64,000 nucleotides of DNA, from positions 4,765,222 to 4,829,221 of the forward strand of contig JAMKCF010000002.1 in assembly GCA_023634235.1 (NCBI GenBank), given 5' to 3'. Origin of the DNA: Pisaster brevispinus (taxonomy: Eukaryota > Echinodermata > Asteroidea > Forcipulatida > Asteriidae). The position numbers and the translations under genes were made by a program. Below are positions 12,300 to 23,480 of the stretch, in pieces. Position 1 is the first letter of the stretch. Each line of letters begins with the position of its first letter. The notes beneath the pieces were generated by a model that worked only from the letters and a program-made list of their open reading frames with translations, was not told the origin of the DNA and ran no database searches.

Positions 12300-12771
12300 G
12301 TGTTACCGCAAACCGTATACATCGGTTTATAGCTTGTAATGTTTTGAAATTGTTAGGTTTGTTATGAATCGTAAGGAAAAGAAACCCAAAATTAATTTGG
12401 ACGAAAATTAAGTTAAAGGAATCTTGAAAGTCTTAAAAAAAAGTAAAAAAAGGCTCATTTTGGTAAAAACAAAGTATTGCATATCAATAGTCAAGAAAAC
12501 TTTTAACCGTTCGTTTTTATATACATTTATTTAAGTTGCGCAATCATTTCGCATTTACAGTTCATTTAAACAAAAATTAATTAGTTGATTGAATGTTATC
12601 ACTGTATTACACAAAAAGCACAACCAATTGACAACTGCACTATAAGTAAAATTGTAAGTATGGATTTATTCTTACAAAATACAAAAATCTATACAAAAGC
12701 ATAACCAAGAAGTTTCATTACAAATATTGTCATTGAAAAACAAAAATGTGGAACAAAGAAGAGGGACTGTG
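12300..12771. repeat. Module D, copy 2 (interrupted)
   Basis: Matches the middle of module D up to the GAAGAGGGACTG block at about 12760, where homology stops abruptly. The module's 3' edge (GGCGTTTTTGTAATGGTTTA) appears again at about 14755, just before a short minisatellite. The intervening 12772-14740 is therefore an insertion or replacement. Confidence 0.65.
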
Positions 12772-12931
12772 AGAACCAATGTCGGTCTACAAATAATTCC
12801 AGAGTCAGAAGCCTTCTTGAATTTCACTTACATTTATTTACAACCACAACAACAAAATTCCACAGGCCAACGGCCTTGCTAGAAACAATCAACTTACAAC
12901 AAAACATGAAATAAAGCAGTTCTCCACTTTA

Positions 12932-13556
12932 ACTGTTTTTTTAATGGGTCTGACAACCCCTCTTGAAACAAGTACTAAACCATGCACTTGTCTTTACTTT
13001 AACTAGTTTTTACTGGGTCTGACAACCCCTCTTCAAACAAGTACTAAACCTTACACTTGTGTTTACTTTAACTAGTTTTTACTGGGTCTGACACCCCCTC
13101 TTCAAACAAGTACTAAACCATACACTTGTCTTTACTTTAACTAGTTTTTACTGGGTCTGACAACCCCTCTTGAAACAAGTACTAAACCATACACTTGTCT
13201 TTACTTTAACTAGTTTTTACTGGGTCTGACAACCCCTCTTGAAACAAGTACTAAACCATGCACTTGTCTTTACTTTAACTAGTTTTTACTGGGTCTGACA
13301 ACCCCTCTTCAAACAAGTACTAAACCATACACTTGTCTTTACTTTAACTAGTTTTTACTGGGTCTGACAACCCCTCTCAAAACAAGTACTAAACCATGCA
13401 CTTGTCTTTACTTTAACTAGTTTTTACTGGGTCTGACAACCCCTCTTCAAACAAGTACTAAACCATGCACTTGACTTTACTTTAACTAGTTTTTACTGGG
13501 TCTGACAAACCCTCTTCAAACAAGTACTAAACCATACACTTGTCTCTACTTTAAAG
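12932..13556. repeat. 69-bp tandem repeat, about nine copies
   Basis: The phrase CTGGGTCTGACAACCCCTCT recurs with a 69-base period (anchor positions 13014, 13083, 13152, 13221 and so on). Copies are nearly identical, differing mainly at TTGAAACA/TTCAAACA and CATG/CATA. No coding frame is supported. Confidence 0.9.
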
Positions 13557-13559
13557 ACC

Positions 13560-14740
13560 CACCACCACAAACATACTTAAAGCTCCGTTTTTCTCGGACA
13601 GTCAGCTCTCCCAACTCCCATGGTGTTCATCGATAGTTCATGCTTCACAATCATAGTGCGCGGTCTGTACCGTTGTTTGTCCCAGAGCCTCGTCTCTGCC
13701 TCATTAAATAGTGGTGCTCTACTCATGCACGTCTACCTGGTTACAGCCCTGGAGTCGTCTCACTCCAATACACAATAAAAACCCATCCCCGAAGGGCATC
13801 TGAAACGAATTATAAAAGATTCCAAACCAAACTAGTTTTGTGCTTAAACTTGCACACTGACATTACAAAATGATTACTCCTTAAGACAATGCATCCGAAT
13901 ATAAACTTGTCAGAACTTTAAAGTGGGTTTTAAATCAAGAATGCGTAGACATTTCATCAACTTGCTTTCTGAACAAAATTACTTAAAGACTTTTCATTAC
14001 ATCTTTAAACATCTTATTAAATGAAAAGGCTCATTTCATCTTTTGTGGATCTCGTGAAGCTTAGATAATAAAAATAGGTTAACTTACGGGTTTGCCGTTC
14101 AGTGGCTCGCCTAGCCTCAAATCACCGGTCCAAAGTCACAAATAGGGTGGCCTCAATGCGCCCAAGAATCCTTTCTCTTCCCCTGCTTAATTTAGTTAGT
14201 CAAAATCCCCAAGGGAATATCTTCAGAGCCAATTGCTCCTACTATAGACCGTTCACATCTGACTTGCAGAGAGAGAAGACCGCAGTGGTGATCGTCGATC
14301 ATACGGGCAGCGAGTGAGTTGGATAAGACCCCTTCCCTATAGCCTTCCACACTCATTCACACTTCACTACACACTCAGACAAAAGGCCATACCCCATACC
14401 AGACATACTTACTTTTTTAGGTTAATGAATTCGTATGACCCCAGAAATATGAATATTCAAACTCCTATTTACAAGATTATTCACACGACCCAAAACTGGG
14501 GGAGGATAGACATGGCTATGTACATAATACACAACTTGAATCTGACACCAACGTTATAACAAATAGGCCCTTGGGCGGAAGTTACAACAACGGAGTCCTT
14601 ACCATTTAATACCTTTATGTTTTATTTCCTTACACTACAGTTGTTATTGGACAAAAATCGGGCCGAGGTTTTGTATACATTAAGTAATTGTGAATGACAA
14701 ACAAGTATATAGATATATATTTCCAAATTCAATTCAATCT
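13560..14740. other. Unassigned interval within the module D interruption
   Basis: Short ORFs at 14102-14317 and 14314-14559 show no recognised domain. This may be the rest of the insertion that carries the 69-bp repeats; no terminal structures were identified. Confidence 0.4.
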
Positions 14741-14841
14741 AAGAAACAGAGCGGGCGTTTTTGTAATGGTTTATAGTTTTTAAGTTCAATAAAAAGATAT
14801 AGTCAAAACCTAGACTGGCCTAAACTGAGATCGCAGTAAAA

Positions 14842-14925
14842 GGGATGCCGGGCATCTAGAGGGAACAGTTGGGTAGGGGGCATCTAGAGGGAACAGTTGG
14901 GGAGGGGCAGCCAAAGGAAAAAGTT
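14842..14925. repeat. Short 28-bp minisatellite array
   Basis: About three units carrying GCATCTAGAGGGAACAGTT, preceded by the module D 3' edge and followed directly by the transmembrane-exon fragment. Same family as the large arrays at 18.2 and 30.3 kb. Confidence 0.9.
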
Positions 14926-14929
14926 CGGA

Positions 14930-15262
14930 ACATTCTCATCCTCTTCATTGTCTCTCTCGACATCAACATCTTCCTCCCCATCAAACATCGACATTTAAGA
15001 TCACCAAGGAGAAGGAAACCAATGTAGCCAAAGCTGATCCCTACATGGAGCTGCAACCAACGGAGGACAAGAACAGAGTCTACATGGAACCTACTACGGC
15101 TACAACTACCACACAAGATACCTACTACCAACCAGTTGAAGTAGAGACAGCCCAGAGTATGACTACGCTCGGCAAGAGGGCAGCACCAACACCAGCTACG
15201 AAGCGGCCAGAAAGCCACAGAATTCAGCTGACAGACCGGATCGGAACATAAAGAATGTTTGA
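14930..15262 (+). pseudogene. Fragment of receptor transmembrane/tail exon (gene 2 type)
   Basis: Matches gene 2 from inside its membrane span (about 22255) through the cytoplasmic tail, including PYMELQPTED, RVYMEP and DTYYQPVEVE. The ectodomain is absent: the 28-bp minisatellite sits immediately upstream. A 4-base loss after VEVET shifts the frame relative to gene 2. Beyond that point the alternative frame stays open with EYDYARQEGS and TSYEAARKP, ending at about 15262. This shows that the ancestral tail was longer than gene 2's present one. Confidence 0.8.
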
Positions 15263-15264
15263 CT

Positions 15265-16180
15265 GAACGGGTTCTCCAGTACGCCAGGTTACTGTGCGTT
15301 CGAGTCGGTGTGATTTCAATCTCCAGTTAATTATGGTTGCATCTAACAGATTCTGAGTTTTACACACATCAGTTTGTTGGTAATGATTTTAGGACTTCAA
15401 TTTTTCCTTTTCACTTAACAGTCTTCCAAAGACTATGCACTCGAAAAAAAAGGTGATGACGCCCCCACAATAATACAAAGGATTCCATCATAGGAGAACT
15501 TCATTGTTCCTTTTGTGTTCTTTTGTTCTGCTGCACTCCCTCTGATGATAATACCAGGTAAACATTAGGGGTAAGGTTGACAGTTTAAACAATTTGTCTT
15601 CTGACTGTACTCGTTGGTTTAACAATCAGGTGAGGTGGTTAACATGGAAGGTGTTAGTTCGGTTATTACTCTTGCAATCAATGGCAATAAAAACTCATTG
15701 CTTTTTCAAAAGTATAAAGCATTTTGAGAAACGTTTCACTTGGAAGTAATATGGTTATGTAAAAAAGATATCAGTTGTTATGCACCAAATTTGAATCTGA
15801 AAAGCGTTACTGTCACAAACGTTTCTCAGCTTGTGTGTTCCTATTAGTGATAATTCTTCCTGCGTGGACATTTCCACTCCAGGTTTTAGCGATATCTCAA
15901 AAACGCGACCACCTTTTGAAATACAATTTTCACAGGTAAGTTTTATTGTATATATCTGCATTTATACAGGATTAGAACAATAGAATGGTTCCAGAAACCA
16001 AATGTATACACTGCCCTTAATCAATTATCAGAGTTTAATCTGTCGCGAGACTGTGAAGTAATACTAGGTACGAACTGTCAAAAGAGTTGATTGTGTTTCT
16101 TGATCAAGTTAGTGTTTCTGTTGATTGAGAATCCTTGTAACTAGCCCTGATGGTAACATTGGATCTCCGTATTACAGTAA
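15265..16180. repeat. 3' module R, copy 1
   Basis: Non-coding sequence homologous to 22585-23480 downstream of gene 2. Landmarks are GTGCGTTCGAGTCGG, a GTCACAAACGTTTCTCAGC block, and TTGTAACTAGCCC near the end. It leads directly into module D copy 3. Confidence 0.75.
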
Positions 16181-16182
16181 TA

Positions 16183-18235
16183 TGCTGGTAAATAAGTCAG
16201 CAATGGTTTAAGTAGAATTAAAATGCACCTACTGTGTTAATGGACAACAAATAAAAAAGAAAGAAAGACAAACAAACATATAATAGATTACATTTACAAA
16301 TTCGACAGGGGTAAAAAATCGCAAAAGCAATATGATTGTACTACAGCGCCACACAACTAATTATTCTATGACCTAACTGTTGAATTGTTAAGAAGGACAC
16401 GAATTCATGAAATGATTATCATTTACTTGTATCATTGGCCCAGGACTTTTGCAACAACGAGGATTCTTTCATTTTACACAAAACATTTTGTAAATGCTTG
16501 TTTTTAACCAGATAATTTTGTGCATTTTTAATGTCAATGATATAACCAATAAATGTAAGAAGGGAACAGGACGGGGGAGGGTTTCTTGAAAGCCAAACTT
16601 TCTTTCCCTAAAATTTTGAGAATTTCAAACATTTCCTTGTGTAATAATTAACTGAACGTTTTTATAAAAAATAATATTTAAGTTTTGCAATCATTTTGCA
16701 TTTACAGTTCCTTTAAACAAACATTAATTAGTTGATTGGATGTTATCACTATGTTATACAAAACGCACAAATCATGGACAACTGCATCAATAATTCAAAT
16801 TGTATTGTGCATTTATTCTTATAAAACACCAAAATCTATGCAAAAAACAAACCCAAGAACTTGCATTTAAAAAAGGTAGGATATAAAACGTTTTCCATCT
16901 CAATACCCTCTTTTAAAAGATTGGGTTAGGTTTCTCGTAACTTAATCAGCAGAACATGCAATGGTAGTTTGTTACGATTTTTAAGGAATATTGAAAGTCT
17001 TGTCAGAGTTAAAAATATTGGCTCACTTTAAAAAGAACAATTATTGCATATCAGTGATCAAGGAAAATTAGCAGAAAGCCTTATCGAAGTAATTCCTCAA
17101 ATGATATGGTGTTTTGCCGTCATGTATATTTTATGATATCCATTTTTTATATGTTTATTTCTAGGCTTGAAGTTAGATTTGGCAAATTTAGTGATGTAAG
17201 CCTTAATATTTAACTTTTACGATTAAACAGTGATGGAAGTTACACCTTGCGTATACAATTTTTAGTAACAGTTTTAAAGCTCAAAAAGCTAAGATATTTA
17301 GTGCCAAAAAATGTCGCGTATTTCTAACTTCCGTGTTTAATTAAAGTTGTTGAATTGATCCAAACTATTTCGTTCACATAATTTTTCAAATGAGTTCAAA
17401 AGGTTGTTCGGCTTCGTAACAAATAATGTTTTAATAAACCAACCAATGACAGCGAAGAAAGGATTTTTGATCAGTATAACAATGTGAAATGTGGCAGAAA
17501 TTAAGGACTGGGTTGTTCGAAAAACTTGAGTCGTTTCCAAAAAAAACAAAAACACAAGTCTATTAAAAACATATATGTCATCGAAACTTTGAGAAACCTG
17601 AGTTGCTTTTTGTATTTTTTTCTTAACCACAACCTTTTAGGTGAGGTTTGCGATGAGACCAAGAGTAAAAACCTTTTTGGGAAGAACCACTGCTGTGGTT
17701 TGTCAACCTGATCTGATTATTCTCCCACCATGCAAAATTCCACACCCTTTATAAAACCCCTTTCATTAAAAGTTAGAACGATTTTTTAGTTATTTATTTG
17801 TATAACATTATGTAAATTTTGAAGTAATGATAATGAAACTTCAATGGAATCTGATAAAATATAAGTATTCAAACCATTTTCAACCAGTCAGCTTAGTTTC
17901 ACAAGATTCGAAAAAAGCACTGCTTTGTCTTCCTACATCATCATTACCTTGACCCCAAAACGTTTTAAACTTTTATTAGAGCAGTTAAAACAGGCAGCAT
18001 CGAACAATGAATATGAGGAAGTTCACGCTGTAGAGAAACGCGAAGAACAAAGAGACCGTAACATCCAAACGGGATCAATTAGATGAAGCGTTACATTTGA
18101 ATGATAATCTCTTAAAATAATGTAATTTAATCGTGAGAAAAACAGCAGGCGTTTTTGTAATGATTCACAGTTTTTAAGTTAAATGAAAAGTTATAGTCAA
18201 AACCAAGACTGGATCCAAAACTGAGATTTAAGTAA
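16183..18235. repeat. Module D, copy 3
   Basis: Near full-length D copy, ending with the GGCGTTTTTGTAATG edge and continuing into the 28-bp minisatellite array. No conserved coding frame. Confidence 0.75.
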
Positions 18236-18243
18236 AAGGAAAG

Positions 18244-20145
18244 CGGTGCATTAAGAGGGAACAGTTGAGTGCAGGGCATATTTAGGGAACAGTTGGGTGC
18301 GGGGCATCGAGAGGGAACAGTTGGGTGCAGGGCATCTAGAGGGAACAGTTGGGTGCGGGGCATCTAGAGGGAACAGTTGGGTGCGGGGCATCTAGAGGGA
18401 ACAGTTAGGTGCGGGGCATCTAGAGGGAACAGTTGGGTGCGGGGCATCTAGAGGTAATAGTTGAGTGCAGGGCATCTATAGGGAACAGTTGGGTGCGGGG
18501 CATCTAGAGGGAATAGTTGGGTGCAGGGCATCTAGAGGGAAAAGTTAGGTGCGGGGCATCTAGAGGGAACAGTTAGGTGCGGGGCATCTAGAGGGAACAG
18601 TTGGGTGCGGGGGATCTAGAGGGAACAGTTGGGTGCGGGGCATCTAGAGGGAACAGTTGGGTGCGGGGCATCTAGAGGGAATAGTTGGGTGCAGGGCATC
18701 TAGAGGGAAAAGTTAGGTGCGGGGCATCTAGAGGGAACAGTTAGGTGCGGGGCATCTAGAGGGAACAGTTAGGTGCGGGGCATCTAGAGGGAACAGTTGG
18801 GTGCGGGGGATCTAGAGGGAACAGTTGGGTGCGGGGCATCTAGAGGGAACAGTTAGGTGCGGGGCATCTAGAGGGAGCAGTTGGGGGCGGGGCATCTAGA
18901 TGTAACAGTTGGGTGCGGGGCATCTAGAGGGAACAGTTAGGTGCGGGGCATCTAGAGGGAACATTTGGGGGCGGGGCATCTAGAGGGAACTGTTGGGGCG
19001 GGGAATCTAGAGGGAACAGTTGGGTGCGGGGCATCTAGAGGGAACAGTTAGGTGCGGGGCATCTAGATGTAACAGTTGGGTGCGGGGCATCTAGAGGGAA
19101 CAGTTAGGTGCGGGGCATCTAGAGGGAACAGTTGGGGGCGGGGCATCTAGAGGGAACAGTTGGGTGCGGGGCATCTAGAGGGAACTGTTGGGGCGGGGAA
19201 TCTAGAGGGAACAGTTGGGTGCGGGGCATCTAGAGGGAACAGTTAGGTGCGGGGCATCTAGATGTAACAGTTGGGTGCGGGGCATCTAGAGGGAACAGTT
19301 AGGTGCGGGGCATCTAGAGGGAACAGTTGGGGGCGGGGCATCTAGAGGGAACAGTTTGGTGCGGGGCATCTAGAGGGAACAGTTAGGTGCGGGGCATCTA
19401 GAGGGAACAGTTAGGTGCGGGGCATCTAGAGGGAGCAGTTGGGGCGGGGCATCTAGATGTAACAGTTGGGTGCGGGACATCTAGAGGGAACAGTTGGAGG
19501 CGGGGCATCTAGAGGGAACAGTTGGATGTAGGGCATCTAGAGGGAACAGTTGGGTGCGGGGCATCTAGAGGGAACAGTTGGATGTAGGGCATCTAGAGGG
19601 AACAGTTGGGTGCGGGGCATCTAGAGGGAACAGTTGGGTGCGGGGCATCTAGAGGGAACAGTTGGGTGCGGGGCATCAGAGGGAACAGTTGGGTGCGGGG
19701 CATCTAGAGGGAACAGTTAGGTGCGGGGCATCTAGAGGGAACAGTTGGGTGCGGGGCATCTAGAGGGAACAATTGGGTGCGGGGCATCTAGAGGGAACAG
19801 TATGGTGCGGGGCATCTAGATGTAACAGTTGGGTGCGGGGCATCTAGAGGGAACAGTTGGATGTAGGGCATCTAGAGGGAACAGTTGGGTGCGGGGCATC
19901 TTGAGGGAACAGTTGGGTGCGGGACATCTAGAGGGAACAATTGGGTGCGGGGCATCTAGAGGGAACAGTATGGTGCGGGACATCTAGAGGGAACAATTGG
20001 GTGTGGGGCATCTAGAGGGAACAGTTTGGGGCGGTGCATCTAGAGGGAAGAGTTGGATGCGGGGCATCTAGAGGGAACAGTTGGGTGCGGGGCATCTAGA
20101 GGGAACAGTTGGGGGCGGGGCATCTAGAGGTACAGTTGGAGGAGG
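18244..20145. repeat. 28-bp G-rich minisatellite array 1
   Basis: About 68 tandem units containing GCATCTAGAGGGAACAGTT flanked by GGG/GGGG runs; each unit carries a TCTAGA. Variants (GGATGTAGGG, TGTAACAG, GGGGGCGG) recur in blocks, showing duplication of multi-unit segments. The array ends in a unique tract of about 125 bases (20146-20272). Confidence 0.95.
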
Positions 20146-20272
20146 AGAATAAAGAGAACAAGCTTGTCGAGGACTCTACATAACTGCAATACAAACATTC
20201 CTGTAGTTTTGATCCCTACATCGGCTCCGATAAGGTCATGGACCTCGCATCATTTTTGTTTTTCTACCGGCG

Positions 20273-20975
20273 GGGCGGGGCATCTAGATGTAACAGTTGG
20301 GTGCGGGACATCTAGAGGGAACAGTTGGAGGCGGGGCATCTAGAGGGAACAGTTGGATGTAGGGCATCTAGAGGGAACAGTTGGGTGCGGGGCATCTAGA
20401 GGGAACAGTTGGATGTAGGGCATCTAGAGGGAACAGTTGGGTGCGGGGCATCTAGAGGGAACAGTTGGGTGCGGGGCATCTAGAGGGAACAGTTGGGTGC
20501 GGGGCATCAGAGGGAACAGTTGGGTGCGGGGCATCTAGAGGGAACAGTTAGGTGCGGGCATCTAGAGGGAACAGTTGGGTGCGGGGCATCTAGAGGGAAC
20601 AATTGGGTGCGGGGCATCTAGAGGGAACAGTATGGTGCGGGGCATCTAGATGTAACAGTTGGGTGCGGGGCATCTAGAGGGAACAGTTGGATGTAGGGCA
20701 TCTAGAGGGAACAGTTGGGTGCGGGGCATCTTGAGGGAACAGTTGGGTGCGGGACATCTAGAGGGAACAATTGGGTGCGGGGCATCTAGAGGGAACAGTA
20801 TGGTGCGGGACATCTAGAGGGAACAATTGGGTGTGGGGCATCTAGAGGGAACAGTTTGGGGCGGTGCATCTAGAGGGAAGAGTTGGATGCGGGGCATCTA
20901 GAGGGAACAGTTGGGTGCGGGGCATCTAGAGGGAACAGTTGGGGGCGGGGCATCTAGAGGTACAGTTGGAGGAGG
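20273..20975. repeat. 28-bp minisatellite array 1, duplicated segment
   Basis: This segment plus the unique tract after it (to about 21101) is a tandem copy of 19443-20272 with a period of about 830 bases. The unique tract, containing AACAAGCTTGTCGAGGACTC, follows both. One base of difference was noticed (GGGGCAT against GGGCAT near 20557). Confidence 0.9.
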
Positions 20976-21316
20976 AGAATAAAGAGAACAAGCTTGTCGA
21001 GGACTCTACATAACTGCAATACAAACATTCCTGTAGTTTTGATCCCTACATCGGCTCCGATAAGGTCATGGACCTCGCATCATTTTTGTTTTTCTACCGG
21101 CGTCACGTGTAGAGGTTCAAACAACTTTTTAGACATGCAAATCAAACCATTGAAGCGATGATGTCAACAGTGAAAACACGGACGGAAAAGACGTAAACCA
21201 CTGCGCGTTCACTGTTGAACATCAGGCAGTGAATTTTGGACTCGAATTCGTCAAATTTCTTACGGTTTTCCTTTGCTTTTTATGTGTACTTGTTCTTCAG
21301 TAATTAACAATCAACC

Positions 21317-22496
21317 ATGGCTTTAAGGTGTTGGTTGATGCGTCTGATCCTGCTGTGTGTTTGGTGCTCTATGGATTCATATACAGTCATTTTGGCTGAC
21401 GCACAAAATCTGGCAATCACAAAGCTTCACCAATGGGGGATGTTGTGGAGAATGATACAGTACAACTAAGATGTGATGCATTCAACCTGCAATCCACGTA
21501 CTTCATTGAGTGGAAGAGAGTGGTGGTCCAGTCACATGTGACGCTCGCTTCTAACGGAATAAGTGTAGACCCGAGATTTACTCTGAATATAACTCATTCG
21601 TCACCACAATCAAGGATTGAATTTCTTATTATCAATGATGTGCGGAACGTGGATGCGTCAACTTACCGCTGTATAATAAGGGATTCTGAAAACATGAATA
21701 ATGCAGTGATATAACAAAGCATTTATCTTGCAGTGCTGTACTTCACATCTGCCATGTACCCCATCTGCATCCCTGATGGTCCTGTCACTGTACAAGAAGG
21801 AACGACAGTAAATATGAGCTGCACTACTGAGAAAGGAAACCCAGCAGTACAAATGCAGATTCTTCCGAACAGTACTAGCTTTACATGGACTTTTAGCACA
21901 GATGGTAACGAACACATGAGGTCATTAAGTCTGAGTGTAAATGCAATCAAGGTGTTTTTTATAAATGTCAAATCACCTCGACAAGATTTCCGGGTATGGA
22001 AGGATTATGCACAATGGGTCCAATCACCACGACGTCTCACTCATTTACAACTCAGCCAACAACGCTACCCAGAGAAACAACAGTAGTTCGAATCCCCGAA
22101 TCTTCAGCAATCTCAAGTATTGTCCCCCAAACTAGTGACAGTCAGGAAAAAACGACATCATCCACGGAACCCATCATCAGTGGACAGTCGACAGGGATAC
22201 CTTCATTTAAAGACTTCTCACTGAACATTTCATTGCTGGCAGCCTTCATTATCATTCTCATCCTCTTCATTGTCTCTCTCATTATCAACATCTTCCTCCT
22301 CATCAAACTTCGTCATCTTAAGATCACCAAGGAGAAGGAAACCAATGTAGCCAAAGCTGATCCCTACATGGAGCTGCAACCAACGGAGGACAAGAACAGA
22401 GTTTACATGGAACCTACTACGGCTACAACTACCACACAAGATACCTACTACCAACCAGTTGAAGTAGAGACTGACAGCCCAGAGTATGACTGGTGA
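21317..22496 (+). pseudogene. Ig-domain receptor gene 2: broken, short-tail type
   Basis: The ATG at 21317 starts a signal peptide nearly identical to gene 3's. One base lost near 21420 shifts the frame. The first Ig domain resumes at 21433 (LRCDA ... DASTYRC) and ends at an in-frame TAA at 21712. The second Ig domain follows in the same frame from 21733. A 4-base deletion near 21943 moves to a third frame, which is open from 21996 to 22496 with a Thr/Ser stalk, a leucine/isoleucine membrane span and a tail of about 60 residues. Tail motifs are PYMEL, VYMEP and TYYQPV (fits TxYxxV). The membrane span and tail are unrelated to those of genes 1 and 3, so this is a different receptor type sharing the ectodomain. 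A 5-base insertion near the end, relative to the 15-kb fragment, truncates the tail at EYDW. Confidence 0.8.
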
Positions 22497-22584
22497 TGGT
22501 GCTGCCAGAGGGCAGCACCAACACCAGCTACGAAGCTGCCAGACAGCCACAGAGCTCAGCTGAGAGACCATACCAAAATTTACA

Positions 22585-23480
22585 TAAACTTTGACCGAAC
22601 AGGTTGTTTAGTACGCCAGGATACTGTGCGTTCGAGTCGGCGTGATTTCAATCTCCAGTAATGATGGTTGCATTTTCCTATTCATAAATACACTAACATC
22701 TTGTCCCTTTCACTTAACACTCTCAATATATGCGCACGAACAAATGTGACGCCCCGACAAGAAAACCCCAAATGATTCCATAATGTGAAGACACCATTGT
22801 TCCTTTTGTGTTCTGTTGTTCTGCTGCCCTCACTCTGTTAATAATACCATGTAAACATTAGGGGTAAGGTTGAAAGCTTAAACATTTCGTCTTCTGACTG
22901 TACTCGTCGGTGCGGTGGTTTAGAGGGAAAGTATACGTTTGGTAACCGCTCTTAAATCAATCACAATAAACACTTGTTGGTTAGAAGCCTAACAGCAGCT
23001 TTTGATAGTTTAAAACATTTTGAGTAACGTTTCACTTTGGAGTAATGTGACTATGTAAACATATATATTTTTTGTTTGCCCCAAAATTTGAATGTGAGAA
23101 ACGTTACTGTCACAAATGTTTCTCAGCTTGTGTAGTCCTTTAGTAATTATTCTTCCTGCGTGGACATTTTAGCTCCGAGTTTTTAGCGATATCTCAAAAA
23201 CGCGACCACCTTTTAAACTGACATTCTCCTAGGTTAGTTTTATTGTTTATATCTGCATTTATAGGATTAGGACAATCGAATGGTTTCAGAAACCAAATGT
23301 ATACTTTGCCTTAAATCAATAATCAGAGTTTAATCTGGCGCAAGACTGTGTAGTAATACTAGGTACGTACTGTCAAAAGAGTTGTTTGTGTTTCTTGATC
23401 AAGTTAGTGTTTCTGTTGATTGAGAATCCTTGTAACTAGCCCCGGTGGTAACATTGGATCTCCGTATTACAGTAATATAG
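22585..23480. repeat. 3' module R, copy 2
   Basis: Downstream of gene 2 and homologous to 15265-16180. Homology stops at ATTACAGTAATAT, where copy 1 enters module D and this copy enters unrelated sequence. Confidence 0.75.

Noticed and set aside
18244..20975. CRISPR-like array
   Set aside because: Units abut directly without unique spacers, and the context is a eukaryotic genome; this is a minisatellite.
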